A stretch of 64,000 bases of DNA from the NCBI RefSeq assembly GCF_030009775.1, contig NZ_JASCTH010000008.1, forward strand, positions 166,589 through 230,588, read 5' to 3'. A model generated the notes under the pieces. The model did no database searches. It saw nothing but the letters and a program-made list of their open reading frames with translations, and had not been told where the DNA came from. This DNA comes from Actinoplanes sandaracinus. Lineage in GTDB: Bacteria; Actinomycetota; Actinomycetes; Mycobacteriales; Micromonosporaceae. How positions within the stretch are numbered: the stretch's first letter is position 1; the number at the start of each line of letters is the position of its first letter. The translations under genes were made by a program, and so were the position numbers. Positions 9,207 through 22,559 of this stretch are shown one piece after another.

Positions 9207-10484
9207 TCAGGCTATGCGGTCGAGCAGGAGCGGGGAAGGGGCGGGCGGCTCGGTGCCGACCGTGATCGCTCCGGCGGCGTCGTCGCGGGCGGCCGGGATC
9301 CGGGACTCCTCGTCGGCGCGCAGTTCCAGGAGGACGTCCCCGGCCTTGACCCGGTCACCGGGGCGGACCCGGAGCTGCACTCCGGCGCCGAAGCTGACCG
9401 GGTCCTCCTTGCGGGCCCGGCCGGCGCCGAGACGCCAGGCGGCGATGCCGACGCCGTACGCGTCGATCGAGGTCACCACGCCGTCCGCGGTGGCCCGGAG
9501 CACCTCGGTGTGCGCGGCCGTGGGCAGTGTCGCGTCCGGGTCGCCGCCCTGTGCCCGGATCATCGCCCGCCAGGTGTCCATCGCCGCGCCGGAGGCCAGG
9601 GCCTTCTCCGGGTCGGCGTCGACGCCGGCGGCGGCGAGCATCTCGCGGGCGAGGGCGAGCGTGAGTTCCACCACATCGGACGGTCCGCCGCCGGCCAGGA
9701 CCTCGACCGACTCGGCGACCTCGTTGGCGTTGCCGATGGCCAGGCCGAGCGGAGTGCTCATGTCGGTGAGCAGGGCGACCGTGGTGACTCCGCTGTCCTT
9801 GCCGAGCTGGACCATGGTGCGGGCCAGCTCCTGCGCCATGGCCAGGTCCTTCATGAACGCGCCGGTGCCGACCTTGACGTCCAGGACCAGCGCGCCGGTG
9901 CCCTCGGCGATCTTCTTGCTCATGATCGAGCTGGCGATCAGCGGGATGGCCTCGACGGTGCCGGTGACGTCACGCAGCGCGTAGAGCTTGCGGTCGGCGG
10001 GGGCCAGGCCCTCGCCGGCGGCGCAGATGACCGCGCCGATCTCGTCCAGCTGGCTCTTGAACTGGTCGTTGGAGATGCGGGCCTGCCAGCCCGCGATCGA
10101 CTCCAGCTTGTCCAGGGTGCCGCCGGTGTGACCCAGGCCGCGGCCGGAGAGCTGCGGCACGGCCACGCCGCACGCGGCGACCAGCGGGGTCAGCGGCAGG
10201 GTGATCTTGTCGCCGACGCCGCCGGTGGAGTGCTTGTCGGCGGTCGGCCGGGACACCCCGGAGAGGTCGAGCCGCTCCCCGCTGGCGATCATCGCGGCGG
10301 TCCAGCGGGCGATCTCGGCGGGCGTCATGCCGCGCAGCAGGATCGCCATGGCGAGCGCCGACATCTGCTCGTCGGCGACGACGCCCTTGGTGTAGGCGTC
10401 GACCACCCAGTCGATCTGGGCGTCGGACAGCACCTGGCCGTCCCGTTTGGCCCGGATGACGTCCACTGCGGCAAAAGCACTCAT
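9207..10484 (-). CDS. deoA: Thymidine phosphorylase
   Basis: The enzyme phosphorolyses thymidine and deoxyuridine to the free base and deoxyribose-1-phosphate. At 425 residues it matches the pyrimidine-nucleoside phosphorylase family. Visible motifs are ADKHSTGGVGDK (phosphate binding), SGRGLGHTGGTLDKLE, and the C-terminal barrel-sandwich domain (GAGVQLRVRPGDRVKAGDVL). It follows cdd by 49 bases on the same strand, so deoxycytidine can be deaminated and then cleaved by adjacent gene products. Confidence 0.95.
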   Translation of the reverse strand: MSAFAAVDVIRAKRDGQVLSDAQIDWVVDAYTKGVVADEQMSALAMAILLRGMTPAEIARWTAAMIASGERLDLSGVSRPTADKHSTGGVGDKITLPLTPLVAACGVAVPQLSGRGLGHTGGTLDKLESIAGWQARISNDQFKSQLDEIGAVICAAGEGLAPADRKLYALRDVTGTVEAIPLIASSIMSKKIAEGTGALVLDVKVGTGAFMKDLAMAQELARTMVQLGKDSGVTTVALLTDMSTPLGLAIGNANEVAESVEVLAGGGPSDVVELTLALAREMLAAAGVDADPEKALASGAAMDTWRAMIRAQGGDPDATLPTAAHTEVLRATADGVVTSIDAYGVGIAAWRLGAGRARKEDPVSFGAGVQLRVRPGDRVKAGDVLLELRADEESRIPAARDDAAGAITVGTEPPAPSPLLLDRIA

Positions 10485-10533
10485 CGTTGTTCTCCCTCGG
10501 GCATGCTCTCGCGGCGTGCGCCCCAGCAGTTGA

Positions 10534-11247
10534 TCATGCCGGGTCCTCCCAGCGTTGGGGGATGCCCTCGGGGGCTTCGCCCTCGCCGGCCCAGGACAGG
10601 CCGCCCTCGGCGTCCACCACCACGACCCGCGGGGTGCGGACCAGGCCCCAGGCCACCGCGGCGGCCGTGCTGGCCAGGTTCGGCGCCTCCTCCAGGATGC
10701 CCTTCGCCTCGGCCGATCCGGGCTCGCCGGACGATCTCTCCCAGTACCCGGTCCAGACCGTCTCGCCGCCGGACAGGTCCGGGTGGACGAAGACCGTCCC
10801 GCGGCCGCGCCACTTCGCCAGCTCGGCGGGGACGTCGGCGCCGCCGACCGGGCCGGTCACCCGCTCCATGTCCTCATAGCCGAAGGCGTGCGGCAGCAGC
10901 TCGGTCATCCGCAACGGGCGGGGCACCGCCTCGACCAGCAGCTCGGGGCCACCGTGCTCCCAGAGGAGCTGGCGGCAGCGGCCGCACGGCATCAGCGGGG
11001 CTCCGGTGGCGTCCACGCAGGAGATCGCCACCAGCCGGCCGCCGCCCGTCGCGTGCAACGAGCTGACCAGCCCGCACTCGGCGCACAGGGTCATGCCGAG
11101 GGACGCGTTCTCCACGTTGCAGCCGACGATCACGCGACCGTCGTCGACCAGGCCGGCCACGCCGACCGGAAAGTCGGACACCGGCGTGTAGGCCCGCCGC
11201 ATCGTCTCGATGGCGGCAGCCCTCAGGGCCGCCCAGTCGATCTCCAT
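10534..11247 (-). CDS. cdd: Cytidine deaminase with extra C-terminal domain
   Basis: Residues 1-130 are a standard zinc cytidine deaminase: NVENAS, CAE with the catalytic Glu, and PCGRCRQLL. The protein continues for about 110 residues that normal cytidine deaminases lack. This tail contains GTVFVHPDLSGGE and an Ala-rich helix followed by TPRVVVVDAEGG; I do not recognise it securely. The ATG at 11247 fits family starts. Activity of the first domain should be intact; the tail may be a fused regulatory or interaction module. Confidence 0.88.
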   Translation of the reverse strand: MEIDWAALRAAAIETMRRAYTPVSDFPVGVAGLVDDGRVIVGCNVENASLGMTLCAECGLVSSLHATGGGRLVAISCVDATGAPLMPCGRCRQLLWEHGGPELLVEAVPRPLRMTELLPHAFGYEDMERVTGPVGGADVPAELAKWRGRGTVFVHPDLSGGETVWTGYWERSSGEPGSAEAKGILEEAPNLASTAAAVAWGLVRTPRVVVVDAEGGLSWAGEGEAPEGIPQRWEDPA

Positions 11248-11361
11248 AACACCTGATTCTGCCGTAGGACGGGACAACGCCGTCACGCGCTCCGCGAGAC
11301 GGCGCCCATGACGAACCTTTTACCGCTCCCGGCGAGCGGCTCTCTCATGAGTGCGGAAACA

Positions 11362-11401
11362 GCGATGCCGTGCCGCCGGTCTCCAGGCGGCACGGCATCG
11401 C
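11362..11401 (-). terminator. Strong hairpin terminator after nucleoside permease operon
   Basis: A perfect 16-bp stem (11362-11377 with 11386-11401) with an eight-base loop begins six bases past the permease stop codon. It should separate the importer operon from cdd-deoA. Confidence 0.85.
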
Positions 11402-11406
11402 GGACG

Positions 11407-12678
11407 TCAGCCCTTGATGTACGGCAGACCGTCGGCCGCCGGAGCACGGACCCGGCCGACCAGTCCGGCCACCGCGATTAGCGTCGCCAGGTAGGGCAGC
11501 ATGTTGAGGAACTGGCTCGGCACCGGGCTGTCGATCGCGCCCAGATAGGTGGCCAGTTTCTGCGCGAAGCCGAAGAACAGCGCCGCCCCGAACGCCCCGA
11601 ACGGTGTGTACCGGCCGAAGATGAGCGCGGCCAGGGCGATGAAGCCGGCGCCCGCGGTCATGTTCTTGGTGAAGCTGCCGGTCGCCACCAGCGTGAAGTA
11701 CGCCCCGCCGATACCGGCGACCACGCCGCCGAGCAGCACGTTCATGTAGCGCAGGCCGCGAACCCGGATGCCCACCGTGTCGGCCGCGGTCGGGTGCTCG
11801 CCGACCGCGCGGGTCCGCAGGCCCCACCGGGTCCGGCTGAGCCCGAAGTGGATCACCACGACCAGGCCGAGCGCGACCCAGACCAGCAGGTTCGCCTCGA
11901 ACAGCACCGGCCCGACGACCGGGATGTCGGCCAGCCCGGGGATCCGCCACTCGGGCATCTGAGGCGGGGTGTTGTAGGTCGGCGCGTCCGGCTGCATCAG
12001 CCGCTCGTACAGGAAGCCGGTGATGCCGAGCGCGAACAGGTTCAGCACCATGCCGACGACCGTCTGGTCCACCAGGTAGCGGATCGACAGCACGGCCAGG
12101 ATCCCGGCAATGATCATGCCGCCGACGGCCGCGCTGACCAGCCCGACCCAGACACTGGTCGCCATCGTGCCGACCAGGGCGCCGGCGAACGCGCCCATCA
12201 GGAACTGGCCCTCGATCGCCACGTTCACCACCCCGGACCGCTCGCCGAGCACACCGGCGAGAGCACCGAGGATCAGCGGCAGGGCCAGTTGCAGCGTGCC
12301 GTCGGTGGTGTCCACCAGCGGCATGAACTCGCCCGCCACCTGCCAGCACAGGAAGGACAGCACGAAGGCCAGGATGCCGGCACTGAGCAGCGCGTTCGAC
12401 CAGCGCTTGAGCAGGCCCGCGAAGAGCGCCCCGCCGGCCACCAGGGCGAGCACCCCGAAGAGCACCGCGCCGTACTGGCCGTTGATGGAGAGGGCGGCGC
12501 CCTCGGCGTTCTCGCTCAGCGTGAACCGGGCGTCCTCGCTCGGCGCCAGCGCGCCGAACACCGCGGCGGCCAGGCCGCCGAGCAGGATCAGGGCCAGGCC
12601 GAGACGGCGCTGCCGGGTCCAGAACGGCTCCGGCGCGGCGACGACCTCGGTCGGCTCCTCCACAGTCGCGGTCGACAT
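11407..12678 (-). CDS. Nucleoside ABC transporter permease (NupQ/YufQ-like)
   Basis: This 423-residue BPD_transp_2 family permease has about ten hydrophobic segments. Family motifs include VVNVAIEGQFLMGAF and TVGIRVRGLRYMNVLLGG. It has an N-terminal extension of around 60 residues with an additional membrane helix. It follows the second permease gene by four bases and is the last gene before a strong terminator. With the BMP lipoprotein it is predicted to import nucleosides. Confidence 0.88.
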   Translation of the reverse strand: MSTATVEEPTEVVAAPEPFWTRQRRLGLALILLGGLAAAVFGALAPSEDARFTLSENAEGAALSINGQYGAVLFGVLALVAGGALFAGLLKRWSNALLSAGILAFVLSFLCWQVAGEFMPLVDTTDGTLQLALPLILGALAGVLGERSGVVNVAIEGQFLMGAFAGALVGTMATSVWVGLVSAAVGGMIIAGILAVLSIRYLVDQTVVGMVLNLFALGITGFLYERLMQPDAPTYNTPPQMPEWRIPGLADIPVVGPVLFEANLLVWVALGLVVVIHFGLSRTRWGLRTRAVGEHPTAADTVGIRVRGLRYMNVLLGGVVAGIGGAYFTLVATGSFTKNMTAGAGFIALAALIFGRYTPFGAFGAALFFGFAQKLATYLGAIDSPVPSQFLNMLPYLATLIAVAGLVGRVRAPAADGLPYIKG

Positions 12679-12682
12679 GTCC

Positions 12683-13878
12683 TCAGCCCTTCGCCAGGGA
12701 GGCGCCGAGCCCGGTCGCCCGGGCAGCGCGCAGACGGAAGATCGCCTTCACCAGAGCGGGAGCGGCGATGAAGATGACGATGAGCGCCTGGAGCACCGTG
12801 ACCAGCTCCAGGGAGATGCTGGCGAAGGACTGCATCCGGTCACCGCCGGCCCGCAGCGCGCCGAACAGCAGCGCGGCGAACAGCGTGCCCCACGGGCGGT
12901 TGCGGCCCAGCAGGGCGACCAGCAGGCCGTCGAAGCCGATGTTGCCGGCCACCGCGGGGGTCAGCGCGTGCGCCGTGCCGAGCACCTGGGTGGCGCCACC
13001 GAGCCCGGCCAGGCCACCGGCGATCGCCATGAGCAGCACGTACGTCCTGCCGACACCGATGCCGGCGGTCTTCGCGGCGTGCGGGTTGGCGCCCACCGCC
13101 CGCAGCTCGAAACCGAACGCCGAGCGGTTCAGCAGCCAGGAGACACCGGCCGTGACCAGCACCGCGAGGATGATCCCGAGGTGCACGCGGAGCACGCCGC
13201 CGGGCGACGGCAGTTGCGCGGTCTCGGCGACCGTCTTGCTGATCGCGTCGGTACGCCCGGGAGCCTGAATGCCCTGCTGGATGACCAGCCAGGACAGGAA
13301 GAGGCCGGCCGAGTAGTTGAGCATGATCGTGGTGATCACCTCGTGCGCCCCGGTACGTGCCTTGAGGAAGCCCGGGATGAAGCCCCACAGCGCGCCGCCC
13401 ACGACACCGGCGATCAGCGCGACCAGCAGGTTGAGCACGACCGGAAGGCCGAACGTGAAGCCGGCGATCCCGGCCGCCACACAGCCGAGCACCGCCTGGC
13501 CCTGCGCGCCGATGTTGAACAGGCCGCCCCGGAAGGCGAGCGCGACCGACAGGCCGGTGAAGACCATCGGGGCCGCGTAGGTCAGGGTCTCCGACAGCGG
13601 CGCGAACGCCTGCTGCCAGGTGGCGGTGCCGGCGAACCAGGCGGAGAACACCTGGGGGTCACCGAAGGCGCCCTTGAGCAGGTCGGCGTAGGCGGTGCTG
13701 ACCACCGCCCAGCTCGACTCGATCGCGTCGCTCGGGCGGGCCGTGAAGTAGCCGAACTTCGCCAGCACATCCGCGTCCGAGACGATGATCAGGAGCGCGC
13801 CGATGAGCACGGCCAGGACCATCGACAGGAACGTGAGCGCAACGGTGTTCGCGGACCAGAGCTTCCGCAGGAACGCGG

Positions 13879-13882
<4 letters not shown>
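12683..13882 (-). CDS. Nucleoside ABC transporter permease (NupP/YufP-like)
   Basis: This 399-residue multi-pass permease carries the family patterns ALAFRGGLFNIGAQGQAVLG and NPHAAKTAGIGVGRTYVL. A larger periplasmic-facing loop follows TM1. Its start codon overlaps the ATPase stop by four bases, so the two are coupled. It forms the heterodimeric channel with the other permease. Confidence 0.9.
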
Positions 13883-15405
<1,523 letters not shown>

Positions 15406-15465
15406 CGGAATCTCCCGACGTCGGGTAGCTAAGCCTGGTGGATGGGGGGAATGCGAGCCGCCGCT

Positions 15466-15491
15466 CGGCCCCGGGTGATTACCCGCGGCCG
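15466..15491 (-). terminator. Attenuator hairpin between lipoprotein and ATPase genes
   Basis: An 11-bp stem with one mismatch and a GATT loop lies 30 bases past the lipoprotein stop. It probably lowers expression of downstream transporter genes relative to the binding protein, a common arrangement. Confidence 0.6.
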
Positions 15492-15520
15492 GGCGGCGGC
15501 CAGATGTTACTACCCGTGGG

Positions 15521-16615
15521 TCACTTCGGCGCGTTGGCCGACTCGACCTTGACGGTGCCGGCGACGATGTCGGCCTTCAGCTTCTCCAGCTCGGCCTTCA
15601 GAGCAGCGTCGACCTTGCTGTCGAACTGGTTGAACTTGGCGAGCGAGACGCCGTCGTTCGCCAGGCTGCCCACGTAGCCCGGGGTCGCCGACAGGGTCTC
15701 GCCCTTGGCGCCCTTGACGACGGACTGCTTGACCGCGTCCTCGATGTTCTTGACGACGGTGCTCAGGAAGACCTCGCAGTACTGCGCGGCGCTGACACAG
15801 CCGTCCTGGTCGACCCAGATGACCGAGAGCTTGCCGCCGGAGTCCTTGGCGACCTGGGCGGTGCCCAGGCCGGTGCCGCCGGCGACCGGCATGATCACGT
15901 CAGCGCCCTGGCCGACCAGGGTCTGGGTGACGCTCTTGCCCTTGTTCTGGTCGATGAAGCTCTCGGCGAAGTTGCCGTTCTGGGCGGCTTTGTCCCAGCC
16001 GAGGACCTTGACGTCCTTGCCCTTGACGGTGTTGTAGTGCTTGACGCCGTCGGCGAAGCCGTCCATGAAGATGGTCACCGGGGCGATCTTCAGACCGCCG
16101 TAGGTGGCGACCTTGCCGGTCTTCGAGTAGCCCGCGGCCAGGTAGCCGGCGAGGAACGCCGCCTGGTGGGTCGCGAACTGCATCGGGTAGACGTTGCTGT
16201 TGCCGCTGCCGCTGTCCACGATGGCGAACTGCGACTTGGGGTTCTCCTTGGCGACCTTGGTGGTCACGTCGCCCATCAGACCGCCGACGGCGAGGATGTA
16301 GTTGCAGTTCTGCGTGACGTAACCGCGCAGGCCCGGCTCGTAGGAGGCCTCGGAGGAGGACGCCACGAACTTCGGGTCGACGTTGCTGGCCTCGGTCTTC
16401 GCCGCCTGCAGGCCGGCCCAGGCCGAGGCGTTGAACGACTTGTCGTCGATGCCACCGAGGTCGGTGACCATGCAGGCCTTGTAAGCGGCCCCCGCGGCGG
16501 TGCTGCCACCGGTCTTCGGAGCCTCCGCCGGTGCCTGACCACAGGCAGCGGCAGCGAGCGTCAGCCCACCTGCCGCGAGAATCGCCACGATCCGCTTCCC
16601 ACGTACTGGGCGCAA
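15521..16615 (-). CDS. BMP-family nucleoside-binding lipoprotein
   Basis: This is the solute-binding lipoprotein of the nucleoside importer. A signal peptide (RGKRIVAILAAGGLTLAAAA) ends at the lipobox Cys. BMP signatures include DLGGIDDKSFNASAW near the N-terminus, GYLAAGYSKTGKVATYGG and IMPVAGGTGLG. I chose TTG 16615, preceded by AGGAGGG, because it gives an ordinary-length signal peptide; an ATG at 16729 would add an implausible arginine-rich leader. The 364-residue length is typical. Confidence 0.9.
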   Translation of the reverse strand: MRPVRGKRIVAILAAGGLTLAAAACGQAPAEAPKTGGSTAAGAAYKACMVTDLGGIDDKSFNASAWAGLQAAKTEASNVDPKFVASSSEASYEPGLRGYVTQNCNYILAVGGLMGDVTTKVAKENPKSQFAIVDSGSGNSNVYPMQFATHQAAFLAGYLAAGYSKTGKVATYGGLKIAPVTIFMDGFADGVKHYNTVKGKDVKVLGWDKAAQNGNFAESFIDQNKGKSVTQTLVGQGADVIMPVAGGTGLGTAQVAKDSGGKLSVIWVDQDGCVSAAQYCEVFLSTVVKNIEDAVKQSVVKGAKGETLSATPGYVGSLANDGVSLAKFNQFDSKVDAALKAELEKLKADIVAGTVKVESANAPK

Positions 16616-16816
16616 GACGCCCTCCTTCCGCTGCACACCGAGGCCCTGTTTACCCGGGTGAATCTCAGGTCGGGAGCGTATCCCCGGGCCAGCACCCCGC
16701 AAGGGCATCGGTACGGACTGTTGGCGCACCGTTATACCGCCGCAACCACCCTGGTGGTGGCACGTCGCTTTCGGCTGGTTCAGGTGGGAATTGCGACGGT
16801 GACGGGAAACACTGCG

Positions 16817-17044
16817 TTAATCTGCGGCCCGCCGCCAGGCCCGGACGCCGAGGACGCCGACCGTGGTGCCGATCGCCAGCGAGGCCGTGATCAGCAGGGC
16901 GTGCACCCAGAGGAACGAGGTCGGCGCGCCACCGTCGAACGAGCGGTCGTCGTTCCAGATGGCGAGCCCGAACCGGGGCCAGATGATCCAGGTCCACACG
17001 CCCACCGCGATCAGGAACGCCGCCCACCGTCTGTTGATCAGCAC
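16817..17044 (-). CDS. Small two-TM membrane protein, SCO4848-like
   Basis: The 75-residue protein has two predicted helices (AAFLIAVGVWTWIIWPRF and LWVHALLITASLAIGTTVGV) around the motif NDDRSFDGGAPTSFL. It resembles a small family widespread in actinomycetes (SCO4848-like), whose function is unknown. It starts with GTG. It is 21 bases downstream of the following minus-strand gene and probably closes that operon. Confidence 0.75.
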   Translation of the reverse strand: MLINRRWAAFLIAVGVWTWIIWPRFGLAIWNDDRSFDGGAPTSFLWVHALLITASLAIGTTVGVLGVRAWRRAAD

Positions 17045-17065
17045 GCGGGCCAGTATCCCATCGGC

Positions 17066-17467
17066 TCAGGCGGTCAGCTTCCCGGCTATCCGCCGCCAGC
17101 CGGCCAGCACCTCGGCCGGTTCCGGCGGGGCGCCGGGGTGCTCCCGGGCGAGCTGGGGTTCGAAGTCCCCGGCGTCCGGCGCCTCGGCCGCCGCCCGGGC
17201 CAGCTCGATCTCCTTGCGGATCGCGTCCACCCCGTCCAGCGGCAGCATCGGCTCGACCACGGCCATCAGATCGTCGTCGGCGACCACCGCGCGGGCCAGC
17301 GCGAGCGCGTGCCGGTGTTCATAGGGCCCGCAGACGATGGGCTCCCACTCCTCCAGGTCGCCGAGCGAGCCGATGGTGATCACCCATGGCTGCTCGACGA
17401 TCGGCGAGCCGGGTGGGAGGTGCAACGTCACGAGGGTGCCCATCGGCCCATCATCGTGGGCGCTCAT
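17066..17467 (-). CDS. Hypothetical protein
   Basis: This roughly 133-residue acidic, soluble protein has no motif I recognise; it includes SIVEQPWVITIGSLGDLEEWEP-like start residues in which the exact reading is PIVEQPWVITIGSLGDLEEW. ATG 17467 overlaps the YihY stop by 17 bases; ATG 17443 would avoid overlap. Neither has a clear ribosome site. Third-position GC and intergenic fit support a real gene. Confidence 0.65.
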   Translation of the reverse strand: MSAHDDGPMGTLVTLHLPPGSPIVEQPWVITIGSLGDLEEWEPIVCGPYEHRHALALARAVVADDDLMAVVEPMLPLDGVDAIRKEIELARAAAEAPDAGDFEPQLAREHPGAPPEPAEVLAGWRRIAGKLTA

Positions 17468-18371
17468 CCCTGATCCAGGTGTTTTGGCCCACGGGAGCGG
17501 TCTTGTCATCAGCGGAGAGATCGACCACCCGGCCGTGCGGGCTGGTCGCCGCCCAGGACGCGCCGAAGAGCAGCAACTGGTTGAAGACATAGAGGTAAAC
17601 CAGCGCGCCGACGGCGGAGCCGACCAGGCCGTACGCCGGATTCCGCTGCACGATCTCGACGAACGACTTGCCGATCGTGTTGAGCAGCATCAGCCCGATC
17701 GCCACCTGGAGGACCGGCGGGGCCATCCGGCGCGCGGTCATCCGCAGCCGCGGCACGGCGGCGAGCAGCGCCGTCGCCAGGAACATGTTGACCCCCAGCG
17801 TCAGCACCCAGCTCACCACCGACAGCGTGGTGCTGAAATCGTCGCCGGCCAGCCAGTGCAGCAGCCGTTCCAGGCCGTAGACGGCCATCTGGGTGAGCGC
17901 CAGCAGGAGCAGGAGCCCGACCAGCACCAGCAGGTCGACGGCTTGGCGCACCCCGATGTATCCCGGCTGCTCGCGCAGTTGCCAGATCAGCCGCTGCGAG
18001 GAGCGGATCGACTCGACCCAGCCGATGCCGGTGAAGGTGAGGCCCACCAGGCCCACGATGCCGACGCTGCCCTTGCTCTCCAGGATGGCCTGGATGTCCA
18101 GGAAGGGCAGGTTGTGCCGCAGGAAGTCGCGCACGAGGGCGAGCAACTCGACGTTGTTGGTCAGCAGGAAGCCGAAGACCGAGTAACCGATCAGCAGCAG
18201 GGCGAAGACCGCGAAGAATCCGTAGTAGGCGATCGCGGCCGCGAGCCGGCCGCCCTGGACGCTCTCGTACCGGAGGATGGCCCGGCACAGATGGTCGAAG
18301 TAGGGCGACCGGTAGCGCACCACCATGATCCGGGCCGCGGTCGCGTCATAGGCCCGGTCGATCGGATTCAC
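17451..18371 (-). CDS. YihY/virulence factor BrkB family membrane protein
   Basis: This 306-residue inner-membrane protein has six predicted helices. Family hallmarks are the N-terminal GGRLAAAIAYYGFFAVFALLL, the GLTFTGIGWVESIR loop and the C-terminal NPAYGLVGSAVGALVYLYV segment. It was once misnamed ribonuclease BN; function is unsettled. GTG start. It sits between a 2H phosphoesterase gene and a hypothetical gene on the same strand. Confidence 0.9.
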   Translation of the reverse strand: MNPIDRAYDATAARIMVVRYRSPYFDHLCRAILRYESVQGGRLAAAIAYYGFFAVFALLLIGYSVFGFLLTNNVELLALVRDFLRHNLPFLDIQAILESKGSVGIVGLVGLTFTGIGWVESIRSSQRLIWQLREQPGYIGVRQAVDLLVLVGLLLLLALTQMAVYGLERLLHWLAGDDFSTTLSVVSWVLTLGVNMFLATALLAAVPRLRMTARRMAPPVLQVAIGLMLLNTIGKSFVEIVQRNPAYGLVGSAVGALVYLYVFNQLLLFGASWAATSPHGRVVDLSADDKTAPVGQNTWIRDERPR

Positions 18372-18392
18372 CGGCCGACCGTATAGGACAGG

Positions 18393-18923
18393 TCAGCGTC
18401 CGAGGGGGAAGTCCCGCCGTGGCTGCCAAGGTCCTTCGCCGCCGTGCGAGAAAAGCGTGAACGCGGAGACCTCGAACCTGGCCGAGAAACCGGCCAGATC
18501 CTCGAAGACCGAGTCCAGCGCGCCGGCCGGCACGTCCTGGGCGACGGTGACGTGCGGGTGGTACGGGAATCGGGTGTCCCGGTTGATGTCCTCCGACCGG
18601 GTGATCGCCTCGGCCAGCAGCTCGCACTCGCTGATGCCCTGGGCCAGTGTCACGAACACCACTTCGGTGATCGGCCGGAACGTGCCGGTCCCCCGCAGGT
18701 GGACGGTGAACGGGGCCTGCGCCGAGGCGATCGCCTCCAGGTGTTTCTCCACTGCCGGCAGCGCGTCGGCGGCCACCTCGGTGGGCCCGAGGAGGGTGAC
18801 GTGCGCCGGCGTGTAGGCGGCCTGCGGGTCACCGGCCTCCGCGCGCCTGCGGGTGAGCGCCGAGCCCCAGGGCTCGGGTATGTCGATAGCCACGCCGATG
18901 CGGGTGATGGCCGGCTGGGACAT
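18393..18923 (-). CDS. 2'-5' RNA ligase family (2H phosphoesterase)
   Basis: The 176-residue protein has the two H-x-T motifs of the 2H fold: AHVTLLGP near residue 41 and HPHVTVAQ near residue 123. The family hydrolyses or ligates cyclic nucleotide ends in RNA; the substrate here is unknown. It starts five bases after trpS on the same strand and so is likely cotranscribed with it. Confidence 0.85.
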   Translation of the reverse strand: MSQPAITRIGVAIDIPEPWGSALTRRRAEAGDPQAAYTPAHVTLLGPTEVAADALPAVEKHLEAIASAQAPFTVHLRGTGTFRPITEVVFVTLAQGISECELLAEAITRSEDINRDTRFPYHPHVTVAQDVPAGALDSVFEDLAGFSARFEVSAFTLFSHGGEGPWQPRRDFPLGR

Positions 18924-18928
18924 TCGGC

Positions 18929-21056
<2,128 letters not shown>

Positions 21057-21060
<4 letters not shown>

Positions 21061-22205
21061 GCATGAGCATTCCCTCGGCCGCCACGGCGGCTTTCCTCGA
21101 GGCGTACGCGACGGAGCCGGCCGGACTGTGGGCGGCGCCGGGCCGGGTCAACCTGATCGGCGAGCACACCGACTACAACGACGGCTTCGTCCTGCCCTTC
21201 GCCCTGCCGCAGCGGACGGTCGCGGCCGCCGGCCCGGCGCCGGACGGCCGCTGGTCGGTCTGTTCGACTCTGGCGCCGGACCCGGTCTCGTTCGGGGTCA
21301 CCACCCCGGGTGACGTGACCGGCTGGGGCGCGTACGTCGCCGGGGTGGTCTGGGCCCTGAAGGACGCCGGCTTCGAGGTGCCGCCGGCCCGCATCGCCAT
21401 CGCCTCGGACGTGCCGCTCGGCTCCGGCCTGTCGTCGTCGGCCGCCCTGGAGTCGGCCGTGCTGACCGCTCTGGTCGATCTCGGCGGTCTGGACGTCGCG
21501 CTGGAGCGCCGGCCGGCGATCGCGCAGCGGGCCGAGAACGTGTATGTCGGCGCCCCCACCGGCATCCTCGACCAGTCCGCGTCGATCCGCTGCCAGGAAG
21601 GCCGCGCGCTGTTCCTGGACTGCCGGACCTACCAGGTCGAGCAGATCCCGTTCGACCTGACCGCCGAGGGCCTGGCCATCCTGGTGATCAACAGCAACGC
21701 GCCGCACCGGCACGTCGACGGCGAGTACGGCGAGCGCCGCAAGAGCTGCGAGGCGGCGGCCGCCACACTGGGGGTGGCGGCGCTGCGGGACGTCTCCACC
21801 GACAGCCTGCCGCAGGCGCTGGAGCGGCTCGACGACGACGTGATGCGGCGCCGGGCCCGGCACATCGTCACCGAGAACCAGCGGGTCCTCGACACCGTGT
21901 CGCTGCTGCGTTCGGGCCGGGTGCGGGAGATCGGCCCGCTGCTGACCGCCTCGCACGCGTCGATGCGCGACGACTTCGAGATCACCGTGGACCAGGTGGA
22001 CGTGGCCGTGGAGGCGTCGCTCGCGGCGGGGGCGTACGGCGCCCGGATGACCGGCGGCGGATTCGGCGGCTGCGTGCTGGCCCTGGTCGACGCCGAGCGG
22101 GCGGACGCGACGGCGGCCGCGGTCGACGCCGCGTACCGGAAGAGGGACTTCACCGCCCCCACCAGTTGGGTGGCGACCGCCGGCCCGGGCGCGGCCCGGC
22201 TCTGA
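21057..22205 (+). CDS. galK: Galactokinase
   Basis: This GHMP kinase phosphorylates galactose to galactose-1-phosphate. The signature GRVNLIGEHTDYNDGF is at residues 28-43, the ATP loop is PLGSGLSSSAALE, and the third motif is RMTGGGFGGCVLAL. It starts at GTG 21057, overlapping galE by four bases, or possibly at ATG 21063. The 382-residue length is typical. Coupling with galE implies equal expression. Confidence 0.94.
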
Positions 22206-22241
22206 CGCTTCGATCGACCTGCGGCGGGTATGCCGGTTCTC

Positions 22242-22439
22242 ATGACCAACGAGCCCAACCCGCCGCAGGACGAGCGCAACGAGCCCAACGAGTTCGGCTT
22301 CGCCGGAGCCGCCACCGCACCGCAGCCGCGGCCGAAGCCCTCCAGCACCGACGGTGAGCAGATCGCGGTGCCGTCCGGCGATCTCACCGGCGCCCTCGGT
22401 GAGGCCATCGAGGAACGCACGGCCCGCAACGGCGACTGA
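22242..22439 (+). CDS. Small hypothetical protein
   Basis: A 65-residue hydrophilic, Pro/Glu/Asn-rich protein (MTNEPNPPQDERNEPNEFGF) with no recognised domain. It follows galK by 36 bases and is closed by a terminator hairpin, which supports a transcribed gene; the ribosome site is weak. Confidence 0.5.
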   Translation: MTNEPNPPQDERNEPNEFGFAGAATAPQPRPKPSSTDGEQIAVPSGDLTGALGEAIEERTARNGD

Positions 22440-22446
22440 CCCGCCC

Positions 22447-22491
22447 GGCCGAGCCTCCGGCACCCCTCATCCGCGGGGGCCGGGCTCGGCC
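22447..22491 (+). terminator. Terminator after galE-galK operon
   Basis: A 9-bp stem (22447-22455 with 22483-22491), extended by an inner CCGGC/GCCGG pairing, is followed by CTTTC. It lies just beyond the small hypothetical gene. Confidence 0.8.
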
Positions 22492-22559
22492 TTTCGCCCG
22501 ATCACCCGCAGGAGCGAGACCAGGGGCTCGGTCCCGGGCGCCGGACTATGGTGTGCGAC

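Noticed and set aside
9030-11066. Plus-strand 678-codon open frame
   Set aside because: Antisense to deoA and cdd; no motif and low-complexity composition.
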